Notes under the pieces: model-generated
What the model was told of the DNA's origin: nothing
Database searches by the model: none
Seen by the model: the letters and a program-made list of their open reading frames with translations, nothing else
Shown here: piece after piece, positions 20,783 to 33,603 of the stretch
Layout: each line of letters begins with the position of its first letter
How positions within the stretch are numbered: the stretch's first letter is position 1
Translations under genes and position numbers: made by a program
Assembly: GCA_033064195.1 (NCBI GenBank)
Contig: JARBJD010000083.1
Span: forward strand, 1-64,000
DNA length: 64,000 nt
Source: Blattamonas nauphoetae
Taxonomy: Eukaryota; Preaxostyla; Oxymonadida
Direction of reading: 5' to 3'

Positions 20783-23157
20783 AAGTAGCTTCTCTGTTTG
20801 AGTTGTTGACTGGATCCGGTGAACGATTCAAACAGGTATCATTTGATGTGTTGAAAGGTACTGTCTCTTCTTCCATTGAAGAGTTAAAAAGGATCACGCC
20901 CAGAAAACTGATTGACGAGTCGACTCCAACCAGAACAAACAAGTTATTCTCTTTTCTTTACCGAATTCTTGCTTCATTTTTACGATTGACATCATTCATC
21001 TCCAGGATACTCAATGCCTCTCTATACATTTGTGTGTCAATTCGTCGTGTCCTTTTACTTCCTCTCTCGACATTACTCGATGTTTATCTCCTCAGGGAAC
21101 ATATCCAAATGTCATCATTGACAGAGGACCTGACTCTTCAGATCATCTGTCAAACGAAACGATAGAAAGACGTCTTTCTTCACTCTCTCTCAATTTCACC
21201 CCACACTCTGACCCAATTCCTCGAAATGAGATGGAAATCAATGTTTTGGAGATCGATGTGTCTGATTACTCACATGTCATTCTACACTCCATCCGACCCA
21301 CGCGAGACGCTTTTGGAGTCATTTCCTGGACTGTATGCTCTTTTCCTATGTGATCTGGGTCAGAATTTGATTGAATGGTTTGTTGAGGTTGTGCTGTGCC
21401 TATATTGTCACAGAAAACCGTCAAACAACCATCATCAAATCGACGTTTTCAACGAAATCTCAATCATCTCCGAGCGTTTCTTAACCATTGTTCTCAACAT
21501 TGAAGCAGAGAATTGTCTAATAAAACTCCCTCCACATCCTAAACACTACGTTGCCCGCCTTGAATTGATCTTGTGGGACTTATTCTTTCATTTTTTCATC
21601 TCTGGCGATATCTCCATCATAAACAAATCCGAAGCTCCTTCAGACAGCTCGGATTTGGTTCATCATGTCAATCCACCACTAATTGTGGTTTTCCTTTCTG
21701 AATGCATCTCCGTGGTGAATGACGTCGAACACATCAATCTAGACGATGACCTCTTCATCGCAAACATTTTCATGACAGGAGTAACACAGACATGTGTTCA
21801 CGAGTTCATCAGAGTTCGGGAGAATTCGATCCTTTGGACTGAAAACCCCGATCCTTCCAAATCTCTTGTTGACATTGTCAATCAGATCAAAAACCACCAT
21901 TCGGAGCAACAGGCCCTCATTGATGTTGAATATTTTGAAATATGGAAACTTTTCTTGAAGAATATTGCCACAGAACAACTGATTTTGGTTTTTCTCTTCT
22001 TGTTCACTCTTCATCTCTCCAGACTGATTTGGAATTCCTATCATTTCCAATCTTCCGCCCTTCTCTGATATCTCTCCAATCAAAATACCAAAATCGAGCT
22101 ATGGCACTTTTGAACAGTCGTTCTCTCTCCACAGACGCAAATCAAACTTTTCAGTATCCTCCTTTTCAATTCAAACAAAATCGGCAAATTTCTGACGAAA
22201 ATCCAGATTCCAGCGTTCACATGTCAAGAACTTCCACGAATGACTCTTTCTCAACCTTTTCCACAGAAACAGAACTTCCTCCCTCAATCGAGAGCTTGTC
22301 ATCTGACCCATCACCATCAGTTGGGAGCATTTCTTCTTTTGGATGCCACACAGGGAGACGAACATCAAATTACTCCTCGTCTTCCTTCACCCAGCAATCT
22401 CCGATGACCATCCAGCAATCTCCGATGACCATCCAGCAATCTCCAATGACCATCCTCACAACAATCCACTCGATCCTCTCAGGTAAATCACAACTCTCAC
22501 CCTTTCATCACAGTCAATTGTCTTCCACTCTCGATTTTGACTGGAATATCTACTTTCGACAGTTTTTCCTCAAAACGGATTATCGTCATGAACTCGATTT
22601 GAATGAAACCTTCTCACCTGATCTTTTTGACGAAGAAGATGATTTCACACTCATCACAACACTCTGGAGATGCGAATCTGTCCTCATGGAAAAGCACTCT
22701 TCATCGTGCATCCTTCATCAGACTGAGTTCTTGGAGAGAGTCATCTCTGCTCTTCATAGTCACAATTCAGTGATCCGCGATCGATCGAATGCAGTTTTCC
22801 ATCGTCTTGTCACTCTCATTACAGATCCGGACCCACTTTCACATCCTTTTCGTTCTCTTCGAGATGCTTTTCGAGACGGAACGGAACACGAGCAATTTTC
22901 ACTGGTGTGGTTGTGGATTGTGTGGATGACGAATGAATCACGGAAGAAATCACATGACAGAAGAATGAAGAAACAAGATTTCGATTTCGAAGGATTGTTG
23001 TCAGTCGACTTCACTAATTCCAAGTTCTTCAATATCTTTCTTCACTTTGTGATGTGCCTTATCAATCTAGATCTCGACGAGACTTCAACCTGGATGGAGA
23101 TGTCATTGGCTTGGAGGCTAAATTTTCTTCTCCATTCCCAACAACGTTCATCGAGTT
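20783..23157 (+). CDS. Long helical-repeat protein (copy 1), 5' part
   Basis: The exons line up with long copies 2 and 3. After an uncertain start, a probable 62-nt intron (21034-21095) precedes a frame ending GVISWT. A 31-nt intron (21333-21363) joins it to NLIEWFVEVV (RLMEWFVEAV in copy 2). A 35-nt intron (21988-22022) joins EQLIL to TDLEFLSF (TDLSFLQS in copy 2). A three-fold QQSPMTI repeat (near 22390-22455) follows, then the acidic LFDEEDDF block shared as LFDEADDA. The frame runs to LLHSQQRSSSS, where element E1 begins. It is Leu-rich and helical, with no catalytic motif. Probably an alpha-solenoid scaffold; role unknown. Confidence 0.75.
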
Positions 23158-23716
23158 CTTTCTACCAAACCAGTGCTCATCAACCTTGTGAGGCATAAAC
23201 ATGGTGATCTGCAAATAACGGGTGGCCAGATCGAACCACAATAACAAACAAAAGAGTACCAATTTGTCTGTTATCATAAACAAGAGAAAGATTCCCGACA
23301 GGGGACTCAAGGGTCACAATGTCAGTTCTGCCCAAGTGGGGGCGGTGATGAGCAAAAAAGTGTGGGGATCTTACCCACAACTCCAGAAAAGCCCCAACGG
23401 GGAAGAAAAACTGGAGGAAAAGAGAGGTCGGAAGGACTAATGAAGTGCAAAACACCGAAGGGTTGTAATATAAAAGAAAGACGCCTCTACCGCGTTTGCA
23501 CCATTCCACACGAAGGGAAGAGCTGACATTCGCTCAATTCCCGAAAAGGAAGAGCTGTCCTTCGCTCAATTCCCGAAAAGGAAGAGCCGACATTCGCTCG
23601 ATTCACGAAACGGAAGAGCTGTCACTTGCTCAATTCCATCGGGGGAAGAGCTGACATTCATAGTCTGCTGTGCGACAGAGAAAGAAAATGGTTGATGAGC
23701 ACTGGTTTGGTAGAAA
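23158..23716. mobile_element. Inverted-repeat element E1 (about 560 bp)
   Basis: The left end CTTTCTACCAAACCAGTGC and right end GCACTGGTTTGGTAGAAAG are exact inverted copies that also share the CTCATCAACC motif. The first 80 bp match the right terminus of the neighbouring larger element in inverted orientation, so the two belong to one family. It carries a short tandem repeat (23513-23660). No coding capacity is recognised and a target duplication is not clear. It splits the long helical-repeat gene together with E2. Confidence 0.75.
23513..23660. repeat. About 31-bp tandem repeat inside E1
   Basis: Four to five copies of a unit beginning GGAAGAGCTGACATTCGCTC and ending CAATTCCCGAAAA, diverging towards the right. 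Subterminal tandem repeats of this kind are common transposase-binding or filler sequence in TIR elements. Confidence 0.8.
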
Positions 23717-26700
23717 GGTGTTCCTTGCTCTCACACCACTACCAAACCAGGGCTCATCAACCTTGTGAGTTTTGAAAGGAGAAACAACAATAAATGTAAT
23801 GAGAGAATCAGAAGAAGAGATAATGATGAGAAACAAAGAGAAAAGTCATTATCTGTACGTGTTTCTTCCTTCTGAAATAATATTGGCCGTGCCCTGAGAA
23901 GGGCTGTCACCAGCTGAATGTCAACTCTGATGGAGTCAGTTGGTAGGGGGTCTTCTGTGAAGCACTTCAACAACGCTACCTCCCCTTCTTTTGTTCAGTT
24001 CCTTTCAGGACATGGAAAGTCTCTCCAACCTCGTCCACCAATTCCCATATCTCTTCAGTGAAGCACTTGTCTTGAAGTGCTTCACCACCTCGTGGTGGCT
24101 CTTCTCATGATCATTCTCTGAATCGTCTTGTACGGAACACCGATTGGCGTGACGACTGGGTACTGACACCAGTCCATTCACAACGAAAGGGGAGTCGGTG
24201 GAGATGAAATACAACACTTTCGATTGTGAACGGCACAAATGTCACGCACTGAAGGTCAACTGGCCCGCTTCTGCAGACGAGCTACATCAGTACAAGATGT
24301 GAAGTTGAGTGTTTAGTGAGCAACCGAGTGTTTCATGTTCGGCGTGTCGCAGATGAGCGGCAGATTCTCGGAAATGGATCATTGAATGGGCGAAAGTGAG
24401 AGAACATCGCACACTCTCCTTCAAGTTCTCGCTCTTCATCTCCATCGATGTGGTTCCTGTCTTCTTCCAATCCTCAATTCATGTTGTTTGGTCCCGAATG
24501 CAGCTCCTCACCTGGAGTATCTCGATTCGTACGAGTCACTCAGCTTTTCATTCCGAGTACATGAGATCAGTTTGTCATGTGTGAGATCTGATGGTTACGT
24601 ATCGTATAAGTTGATTAAAATGTGTGAGGATATCGCCAAACACCTTGTTCGCTCTTCTTTCAATCCGCGGTGTCATTCATCTCTTGCTATTCTTGCTTTG
24701 AAGAGCTGTGTTTTCTTCTTATGCTTCTGGTTCTACGGACATAGTCTCAAGCTGTCACCGTCGCTGCAAGTAGCTGTTGTCTGGTTGTGGTGATGGCAAA
24801 GTTAGGCGTGACTGTTCTCCGACAGTAATGATTGAACGGTAATTCTGTCTGAATTCTTTGGATTCTTCAACATCCCACCTATGCTGTTGAGCTACAACTA
24901 CCGTCGTGCGAATCTCGTGCTCATCCACATCTTCTCCAAACTCCAATGTTGAATCAGTGTCGTGAGAATCATTATATTCGAGTTGTCTGAAATCTGTGAA
25001 AAGTGTGATGGTTCGTCATGTTCAACCCAGCTGTCCAATTCATTTGGAGGTGAGATTTGCGATCCGAGAACATTTCGGCTTCTAATGAACAGTACTTCTT
25101 TCGGTTTGAAGTCGGTCGATCGTCAATTGAGCTTTCTATTCTCCAATCGAGGTGAAATGGTGAAACCATCACCTTCGGTTCACCTCTGCATCGAACCAGT
25201 TCAAGAATGCTTCTCGGTCTAAGTTGACAGAGAAGTTGTTTGGGTGGAGTCGATGATATAGGTGTTGGAGTCGATGATGGATCCATCCAGCTGTCTCTTG
25301 TTATCTTCATGGGTGTCTCGGGAAAGCAGATAGCGTCTGATCATGTCCCGCCTGTCTCGTGTATATCATCTCTCGTTGCTCATCGCTGAATCACCGTCTT
25401 CATCTTCTCCAACCTCAGTGCGAGTGAAGTCGATATTGTTCACGCAAAAGTGGGACGGATTTGTGAAGACGAAGGAAGGCATGACAGAAGTGGTTGGGTC
25501 AACAGATCTGGGCACATCTCGCTGTGTGTCAGCGGCGTCTGTCAATCTTCGGATCTCCTCTAGCGCAGCAGACAGTTGGGTCTCCAAAGCCTGTATTTTG
25601 GTTTTGTCCGCTTGACGTGCTTGTTCTTGCATGTGGAGAAGCTGTTGGGTCTTCTGGCATTCATTCTGTTCTCGAATCAGCGCTTCATGATCTGTCTCGA
25701 GTTTCTCTGCGAAGAAGCGAGAGAGTGGTGTTTCTGTGTCTCACGCATTCTGTCTCATCTAAAACCTTGTTTCCTACTGCATTCATGTCCAACGTGGGGT
25801 GTAGTATCTCCACGTGATGTAAAAATCGGAGTTTCGGAGGCGCAAATCGCTGTGATTGGCAATGAGACAATTTCAATCTCTCACCCTCTGCTTCCTCTAA
25901 CTGTGACAACGCTGGCTACCACTTGCTGTGTTCATTGATTCTTGTAAGGGTAGCGTCGACTTCCTTGTGTAACTTCGTTTCCGGTTGTTCGGGCTCACAA
26001 GTTTGGAACTTGAGCATCAATACTTGCTCTCGTTAACTTCGCCAAATAATTGTTAGGTATCGGTGTTCTCTTGATCTGGCTAAAAGATGTACAACGGGCT
26101 TGGGTGCGATGCGATTGAAGTGATCGATATGTTCACTTCTAATGAACTCATTCGTCGCAAATGAACTGATTGATGAATCCAACGGGGATCTCCTCCAATA
26201 CTGTGTTACGTCTTCGAGAATGTAGATTATTTTCCTGATGTTCGGAAGATATTGATTGTGCAACTGATGCAGTTATTATTGACAGCATTCCGTCGGTTCC
26301 CGTCAATAACCCGATTTGCGATGCGAATGTAATCGAATGCGACCGTAAAGTTCAGATTTAAAGATGGATATGTATCGTTGCTTGATTGTTTCCTGATCAA
26401 CGTTGTCTTCTGTAATACACATGGCTATATCGAAATAAACCAAGCTAGTAGTGGAAACGGCTGATGAAAATGTGCGAGAATCGATTATATTGCGCGGTGA
26501 TCCGGTACATCACCTCCGACGGATTCTGCGTGACTTATTGCACTTGGCTCGATTTACGATTGATATATAGAGGTAAGACGACCTCCTTGAATGCATTGAA
26601 GAATGTTCCGGATATCACTGGTGCAAACGACTGCTTCTCTGGTTCCGATTGACCAAAACGTGTGCGATCGTTGAGGAGTGAGACAATCCCGTCGGTACAT

Positions 26701-27715
26701 TGCTCAGCGGCTACTAAAATACCCTCGTTGGAAAATTGCTCCCGTGTCTTTCTTTCGGAGTACCGTGAGGTTCTTCAACCCTGCTTGGAATTGTCACTGC
26801 GGTGACATCAGTTTGGGACGGTTACCCTTCAGAATCTGCTTGTGTTCCGATGTAATTCTTTCTGACGAAAGGCTGGTGTCTTTCTCCGACTTTAGTTTTG
26901 CCTGAGAGACACAACGAGTCGCATGGGAGGAGGTGCCATCTGGACTCTCCTCCCTTTCAAGTTTTCCTTCATATTGCCTCCATGCTATCTGTATGCTGTT
27001 TAAGATATGACATTCTTCATGTTTCACAAAAATCCGTTCGCATTGTTGTGATCGCTGCTCGTTTGGTGGGTGAGCATGTTCCCGCTCACTCACCCGCCGT
27101 ACTCGAAAGTAAACGATTGAACAGGTTCATTCGTTGTCTGATAGGTTAATTCTTCGTCTTTGGCTGTTCCAAGAAGCGCTTTCGTCCATCTTCACAAATT
27201 CTTCTTGAATACTTGGCGTTCGAGTTGGTCATGTTAAGAACAGTTGTACCTGACGTGATGTTGTTGGCACTATCTTGAGTGCGTGTAAAGGCTGTTGGTT
27301 AGCTCGATTCAGCGAATATGTCGAGAAAAGATTCATTCGAGAGTCCATGTTGTGACTCGAAATGCGGTATATTGTCTTGAGTTCTACAATTACTTGTTGA
27401 GTTACCGGCACTGTCTTGAGTGCTTACCATGGTTCTTCGGCACGATGTCTTGAAATCTCGTTCTGATGAGGCTTTCAACGGTGTTTTTGGTGTGAGTTAA
27501 AAAATGAGTTGTGTGTCATAAAATCGCAAAAAGATTTGATGAAAAGGATTATTTTCGAAGATGGACGAAAATAGTTTCGTTAGATTTGACATAAACGTCT
27601 AGGTCTTTTGTTGGAATTGTTCGATCTGGCCACCCGTTATTTGCAGATCACCATGTTTATGCCTCACAAGGTTGATGAGCCCTGGTTTGGTAGTGGTGTG
27701 AGAGCAAGGAACACC
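23717..27715. mobile_element. 4.0-kb inverted-repeat element E2, cargo unclassified
   Basis: The left end GGTGTTCCTTGCTCTCACAC is the exact inverse of the right end GTGTGAGAGCAAGGAACACC. The inverted repeat runs on through CTACCAAACC...CTTGTGAG on both sides (about 60 bp). The interior has no recognised transposase. Minus-strand pieces include a coiled-coil-like stretch (KIQALETQLSAALEEIRRL near 25590). Plus-strand pieces are short. It looks non-functional or encodes an unfamiliar protein, and no viral hallmark gene was seen. It lies directly against E1 within the long helical-repeat gene. Confidence 0.7.
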
Positions 27716-28905
27716 ATCCAACACACTCCCGACTTCACACAGTCTGCATCAATCCAGGGACTTCATCCATCAATATATCTCAGCCACACTTCTCTTCCTC
27801 TTTCCACCAAACGATCTCATGTTCCTTACGATCTTCTCTTCGAAAGACATCTCCGCTTCAGCCTATCCAACCTCTCTCTCGACCAACGCATCATGACCAT
27901 CACGTCGACATGGCTGCTGCTCACCCCTCTTGTTGGCTACCACATCCTCCTCCTTCGATGCTTCCATCATGATTTCACTGATAGGGAGACGTCCGAACTT
28001 GGAGCATCGATCGTTCAGAGTTTCCTCGTGAATCATTTTCCTCTGCCACCAGATTCCCGAGTCATGAGTGATCTCTTTGCGGTTTTTCCTCCTCCATTGA
28101 TCATTTCCTCGCTCTTGCTGTCCCTCCGCACAATCGACAATGTCGATGTGCTCATACCAAACTTCATGATCATCCTACAAACACTGTTGATCCACACAGC
28201 TCCTTTTGGTGACTGCTTTTCTTTGTCAGAAACTCTCCAATCCATTGTGCCACTCCTTCCGTTCTCAGACGTTGACAAGAACATGGAAATCCGCCTCGCT
28301 CGCACTGTTTTCATTCTGAGCTGGTTGAATCTTCCGTCCCACTTCGATTTGCCACTTCTGTCACTCAATCAATCTCACAACGCTCACGCAGAAATCCTCT
28401 TCTTCTTCGAGAAGAATCCACAAATCCTCATTTTCGATGACAATCGAAGAGTTGATCCGGTCTTAACTGGCATGTCTCACTTGTTCGGCATCATCGAAGG
28501 AATCCGGAACACATCTCTAAAGTTCACAACTCCCTCAATACACCGATTGCACGACCTGAAACTGAAATATCTTGATTTCTTTCCAAAACTCATTATGTTT
28601 GTCTTTTTCGTGTTTATCTGTTCAGAACACCTTTTCCTTCTCGCACATCAATCTTTGTGGAGATGCTCCAACGACTAATTGTGATATCCCCGCAAACAGT
28701 TCGACTGAAACTGATTTTGAATGGAATCATCGACAGTGTGTTCATCGTCGTATCGAATTCCTCATATTTGGAGGACTATGAAAACGGGATTATCGTGATT
28801 GGTGTTCTTCTCAACGCAATCCGACAAGACAGTCAACAGCGGAGAATGCAATCTTTTGACTTCTATCGAAATGTACATCCGTATTCAAGAACCTCCTCTC
28901 ACTGA
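27716..28905 (+). CDS. Long helical-repeat protein (copy 1), 3' part
   Basis: This resumes after E2 and is open to 28596. It matches copy 2 in order: PYDLLFERHLRF (PMDLMFERVLRY), GYHILLLRCF (GLHSLLLRRP), FAVFPPPLIISSLL (FSHFPPPRLIEILL), TAPFGDCFSLSETLQS (SAPFGACASLAKVFQ), NLPSHFDLPLL (SIPAHFDSPLL). A 29-nt intron (28597-28625) in phase 2 joins the last exon, ending with SNSSYLEDYENGIIVIGVLL (TCSSFLDDYEKGVAVIGILL). Roughly 40-50 residues expected between the two halves are not recognisable, so host sequence may have been lost around the insertions. Confidence 0.8.
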
Positions 28906-28910
28906 AGAAG

Positions 28911-29600
28911 CACACAGCGTCGATGGCTGTCTCGAATTGCACCTTTTCTGTCTCGTCTGCCCTCCTCACCTCGTTGATCACTTGCCAGGCTGGCTCTCTC
29001 GTCATTTCTGGTTCTTCGTCATTCTCGTCCGCAGCTGGCATCTTCACGTTTCCTCTTGTCTTCACTGCATCATCCTCCCTCTCAGCCAAAAGTGGGATTG
29101 CTGTTGAGTTGATTAACACCTCCTTCAACAGGCTGAAGATGGGTGAAGGAGTTGGAGTGGTCGAGTTGAACGATGCGGATCACATCAAACTGGCCGATGT
29201 CGACTTTGCTGATGTGAAACTCTCGAATGACTCAGACGCAGTTCGGATTGTGGTGAGAGGACGAGATTTGTGGAGAACAATCGCGCGATCTCCAAATTCA
29301 GGATTCCCTCGTCGAGGAACTGCAGCAATCGACGCTCTCTTTCAATCGCTGGATCGGAACGAGGAAGACCGCCCGTTCCACACTCCCACTCTTCTTGTCT
29401 ATCTCTCCGAGTTCACCGCTCCGACGACTCACGTCCTGTCATACAGAAAGGATCTGTTACACTGTGGGGATCCTCTGCGGTCTTGCAACAGATTAGACGA
29501 GGATGGTGAAGATGAATGTTTATTCGTTACAGCAAGTCTAGCGAAGGACGGTGGAAGCACACATATCTCTGCATTCGATGAAACAGTTGCATCTGATTAA
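28911..29600 (+). pseudogene. Beta-helix surface-protein fragment
   Basis: The frame 28923-29600 reads as repeated short beta strands rich in Ser, Val and Ile (VSNCTFSVSSALLTSLITC, VVELNDADHIKLADVDFADV), then FPRRGTAAIDALFQSLDR. From memory this resembles beta-helix proteins common in Blattamonas-type genomes. No signal peptide, start exon or C-terminal membrane/kinase part adjoins it, and it begins right behind the previous gene's stop. It is probably a fragment left by duplication. Confidence 0.45.
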
Positions 29601-30122
29601 AAAAGGGCAGAATAGGAGACAAGACTGTCTTATGTCGTCGCTGTGTCGAATGGATCACTCGGAGATCGACCGAAAAGAGAACAAGAACGATGGAGTGATG
29701 GTGGGTGTTTTGTGGCTGATCGATGAAAATATCACTCTCAAATCTGATAGACTTCGCGTATTGTCCTTGATTAGACACGAGCAGGTTCAAGAGGGAGGAG
29801 GAACGAGAGTGAGAACTGAAGAATGGGTCCATTTCCGTGGCAACGAACTCTGCTCCTTGATATCTATTTTCTCTCCCTGATCTTCATCGGAGGGTGTTTA
29901 GAATTGAATAATTGTATTATACGCTTCCCGATCATCCAAATTTGATATTAACGTAAATCGTCATTCATCGGAGCTTTCCAAGGAAAAATTCGTTTGTATT
30001 CATGTTTTTTCTCTCGACTCTATGTTTTCAACCTTGTTTATCCTGTTTTTTGATCTCGTATCTCTTTCACTCTCTCGTTTTTTTCAATCAAGGTTTGTCG
30101 ATTCTCAACAACTGGTTGGGTA
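29601..30122. other. Intergenic spacer
   Basis: AT-richer sequence before the next gene, with T-rich runs at 30000-30090. A small plus frame (29551-29880) overlaps the fragment before it. No gene supported. Confidence 0.35.
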
Positions 30123-33100
30123 ATGAGTGAACGGACTTCTCTTTCCCCTTCCTCCATTATCTCAACGTCTACAGAGTGTGGAGATAGTGATGTGGTCAGC
30201 ATTGCACTTTCTGAGGAGATTGAGACCGAATCTCTGACATCGTATCTCGAGCGGTTTTGTGGCAGGGATAAATCTGTTTCTTGGAGAGTGTGTTGTCTTC
30301 CTCTTTTTAATCCGTATGGCAGAGATTGATGGAATGGTTTGTTGAAGCGGTGATTGGAACAGACCTCATCAGAAAAGGATACTCATCTCCCTCGCCTCTA
30401 ACCTTTGAAAACATCAAAATTGACTCGTCATCCACAATTATTATTGGTTTTCTCTTTTTTGAGTTTTCATAGTCTCGAAAGATTCTCACGCCTCACGCCA
30501 TCAACCGTCGCATGAGGGGACTCTTTCTTCAGACATCTCCACGCTCTGCAAGTTCTTTCTGGACATCCATCTCACACTCAACCACCATCACTGCCTGGAC
30601 CTCCCTCTTGATCCAAAACAGAAGGATATTGTCTTCTCACGCATCATGGTTGCCCTCGTCGAACATTTCGTGACTTCTGGAGATCTCATTCTCCAAAATT
30701 CGTCACTACCCGATTATTCACGGTTTTTTTCGAAATGGTTTCGTGTTGTTACCATGAAGAAAAAACATGTAAACCTATTTTCACTCCGCAGTCTCACAAA
30801 CATCTTCGCTGATTTTGTTCGTCATTCCAATAATCACAACTCCTTTCTAGTGGCAGACCACTCATTTCTGCGCGGTGATGATGTTGAATCTTCAGAACAG
30901 CTTCTAGATGCTGTGCGACGAGTTATGGAAACTCGCTCGTTGGAAACAGTTCAGAATGCTTTTGACGACTGGAAAGAATGGGTGAGGATGTTGGTGAGAA
31001 TCCAGAAAGATGTAACACTTGGAGTGTGAACTCTTTTTCGTTCATTTTTCTCTTAAGACTGATCTTTCCTTCCTCCAATCTCGCTGTCTTCGATCAGCAA
31101 TCCTCTCACTCCAAACAAAACATCAACTCATTGCCAACCCACTTCAAATCGTAGAGATGTGTGAATCAGATTTCAGTCCCTTTTGGAGAACAGATGACTC
31201 TTCACTCCTCTCCTCACCAGTCCCAACACTCACCGACCTCACATTAAACCTTCCCTCCTCAACCATCTCCACCCAAACATCACTCCCGTCTGATCAGTGG
31301 TCTTTTGATTGTCAAACCCTGACATCTGAGCAGAATGTCTTCCTTGCAAACTCTGTCGCTTATCAATCCCGACAGAGCCTCCTGACCATTCATTATCTCC
31401 TCACTCGACCACATCCTCCATCATTCCCGTGGGACACCCGTCCATTGTTCGTGTCGGAATCATTTCTGGATGTATTTCACCAACCAACTCCTCCTTTCGT
31501 CGATCAAAATCAGAAGTTTGACATATCGTTGTTCGACGAAGCAGACGATGCGAAGGTCGTTGCATCACTCCGTCGGTGTCGAAATCTTGTCAAAACTACG
31601 AAATCCACCAACTGCATTGTTGATATCCACACTTTCCGACCTTTCCTCATCTTTGGTCTCCACTCATCCAATTCCGTCATCCAGTTTGAATGTGGCGGTC
31701 TTTTCTTTGAAATCAGAAAATACTTTCAAACCGTCGAAGATCCCTGGGAAGGTCAATTCGCTAGTCTTCGAATGGCATTCCGCGATGGAAGACACTGGGA
31801 GAAGATGGCTCTTTTGGGGCTGTGGATACAATGGCTGGAGGGTCGATCTGAGAGTGTGCGTCCACAAATAGTGAATGCGTCAGATTTCGATTTCCACGGT
31901 TTTCTGACCACTGAAATGAGCAACGTCACACTCTTCTATATGGCTTGTCGCTTCATCGGGGGGTTGTTGTGCAATGACGCTATATCGATGTCGTTCCAAT
32001 GGCAGATGGACTTCCTCCATCAGTTTGAGAAGACGAATCGGATGCTGTCACGAATCTCCACAGCTCCGAGACTGTTTTCAAAGAATGATAAATCAGGTCT
32101 TTATTCCGTTCCACTCGCAATCATACTCGGCTCGTTCTTGTCGATCTTTCGTGGATGCGATTTCCCGTCTACTCTGACCTATCACATCACAACTGATCAA
32201 GACTCTAGTCAATACTTCATACGACGAAATCTCAACCCCGCCTACTTTCTCAATCACACGTCGATTGTCCCCAGTCACAGACACACTTTCTTCCCGATGG
32301 ATCTGATGTTCGAGAGGGTCCTCCGCTACTGTCCAGTCGCATTTCTGAAAAGATTGCCTGAAGTGTCGGAATGTACTTCAAGAAAGTTCCTCCAGACTCC
32401 GTATGTTGGTCTGCACTCACTCCTTCTTCGACGTCCTGCTCTCAATTTCAATGAAGAAGAGCTGCGCAATCTCGTCTCAATCCTCTTCGTCGAACTTTTT
32501 CCTCAGGACACGACATCAGCGAACATTCACAACCTCTTCAGCCACTTTCCTCCTCCTCGCCTCATCGAGATTCTTCTCTCCTCTCCACACCTCGTCAAAA
32601 CATCAAATTTCATTTGTGTCGGTGTTTTCAACTTTTTCAACAACTTCAGTGAATCCTCTGCCCCCTTCGGTGCATGTGCATCTCTCGCCAAAGTGTTTCA
32701 GATGCTGGCTCCGTTAGAATGGTATGACGATCATGTCGACCCCAAATTATTGTGGATGGTTGGGAACAAGGTTGTGTCTCTTCACTGGCTCAGCATTCCT
32801 GCCCACTTCGACTCGCCGCTCCTCTGCCATCTTCCTTCTCTGGCTGGTGCTCAGCGAGGAACCCTCCAAACTCTCTCCCCTCGCTCTGGCATCCCCTCGC
32901 TCGTCACTCCAAACAACCTCCAACCAAACTGGAAGAGCATCAGAACAAGGTCTTCGAAAGACCGTTCTCTGAGCGAAGGAATCCGCGTTCTATCACAGTG
33001 TGTGCGAGACTTGTCAACTTCTGGTTTGGTTTTCTTGTTGTCATCCTATTTCAGATTTCCCATCTCCCACAATTCCACCCTTTCTCCAAAAGTTCATCAC

Positions 33101-33443
33101 CAAGAAACTTCTGTTTGTTTTCTCTCGTCACTCTCATCATCTTCTCAGATCTCCCATTCCAGCACTCGTGTCTGCAGCTTTAGAGTTCTTCCATCGATTT
33201 GTCAGCGGTGCTTCTGATGCTGTTCGGATGGACTTGGTGAAACAAGGCTTGTTGGACAGTATCAGGTTCGCTGTGACGTGCTCGTCTTTCTTGGATGACT
33301 ATGAGAAAGGGGTTGCTGTGATTGGGATTCTTCTCGCCACAATCCAGCGAGATTATCATAAACGGATGACCCAATTTCAAATCCTTTTCGTTCTCTTCGA
33401 GACGCTTCTCGGGATGGAACCGAAGACGAGCAATTGTAGCTGA
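30123..33443 (+). CDS. Long helical-repeat protein (copy 2), complete
   Basis: This is the best-preserved long copy. Six exons are joined by five introns of 35 nt (30288-30322), 26 nt (30447-30472), 34 nt (31024-31057), 31 nt (33024-33054) and 36 nt (33113-33148). Together they give an uninterrupted product of 1052 residues from ATG 30123. Positions of four introns agree with copy 1 or copy 3. The N-terminus is Ser-rich (MSERTSLSPSSIISTST). The body is helical with conserved RLMEWFVEAV, LFDEADDAKVVASLRRC, PMDLMFERVLRY and the C-terminal LDDYEKGVAVIGILL. No transmembrane or catalytic motif is visible. A scaffold role is inference. Confidence 0.85.
30447..30472 (+). other. 26-nt spliceosomal intron
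   Basis: Donor GTTTTCTC, acceptor TTCATAG. Upstream phase 1 (TIII) joins downstream VSKDSHASRHQ and keeps a 1052-residue frame. Read through, the intron meets a stop. It is among the shortest introns that can be proposed in this window. Confidence 0.75.
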
Positions 33444-33603
33444 TGTGGTTGTGGATGTGGGTGTGGAGAGTGGTCATCAATCGGTCCAAGAACACGCATT
33501 TCATGTTAAACAGTCTTCACTGTATTTATCTGTGTTTATCCAAACAAAGAGTTTCATTTGGACCTGAGAAATCTGTAATGGGCATGATCTCCTTTGAAAC
33601 CCT

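Noticed and set aside
21603-22083. Minus-strand 114-residue frame opposite the long copy-1 gene
   Set aside because: It is a shadow of a frame confirmed by two paralogues and by two frame-consistent introns.
27608-27715. Start of a long frame reading FDLATRYLQITMFMPHKVDE
   Set aside because: This stretch is the terminal inverted repeat of element E2, open by chance. The host protein resumes only after 27715.
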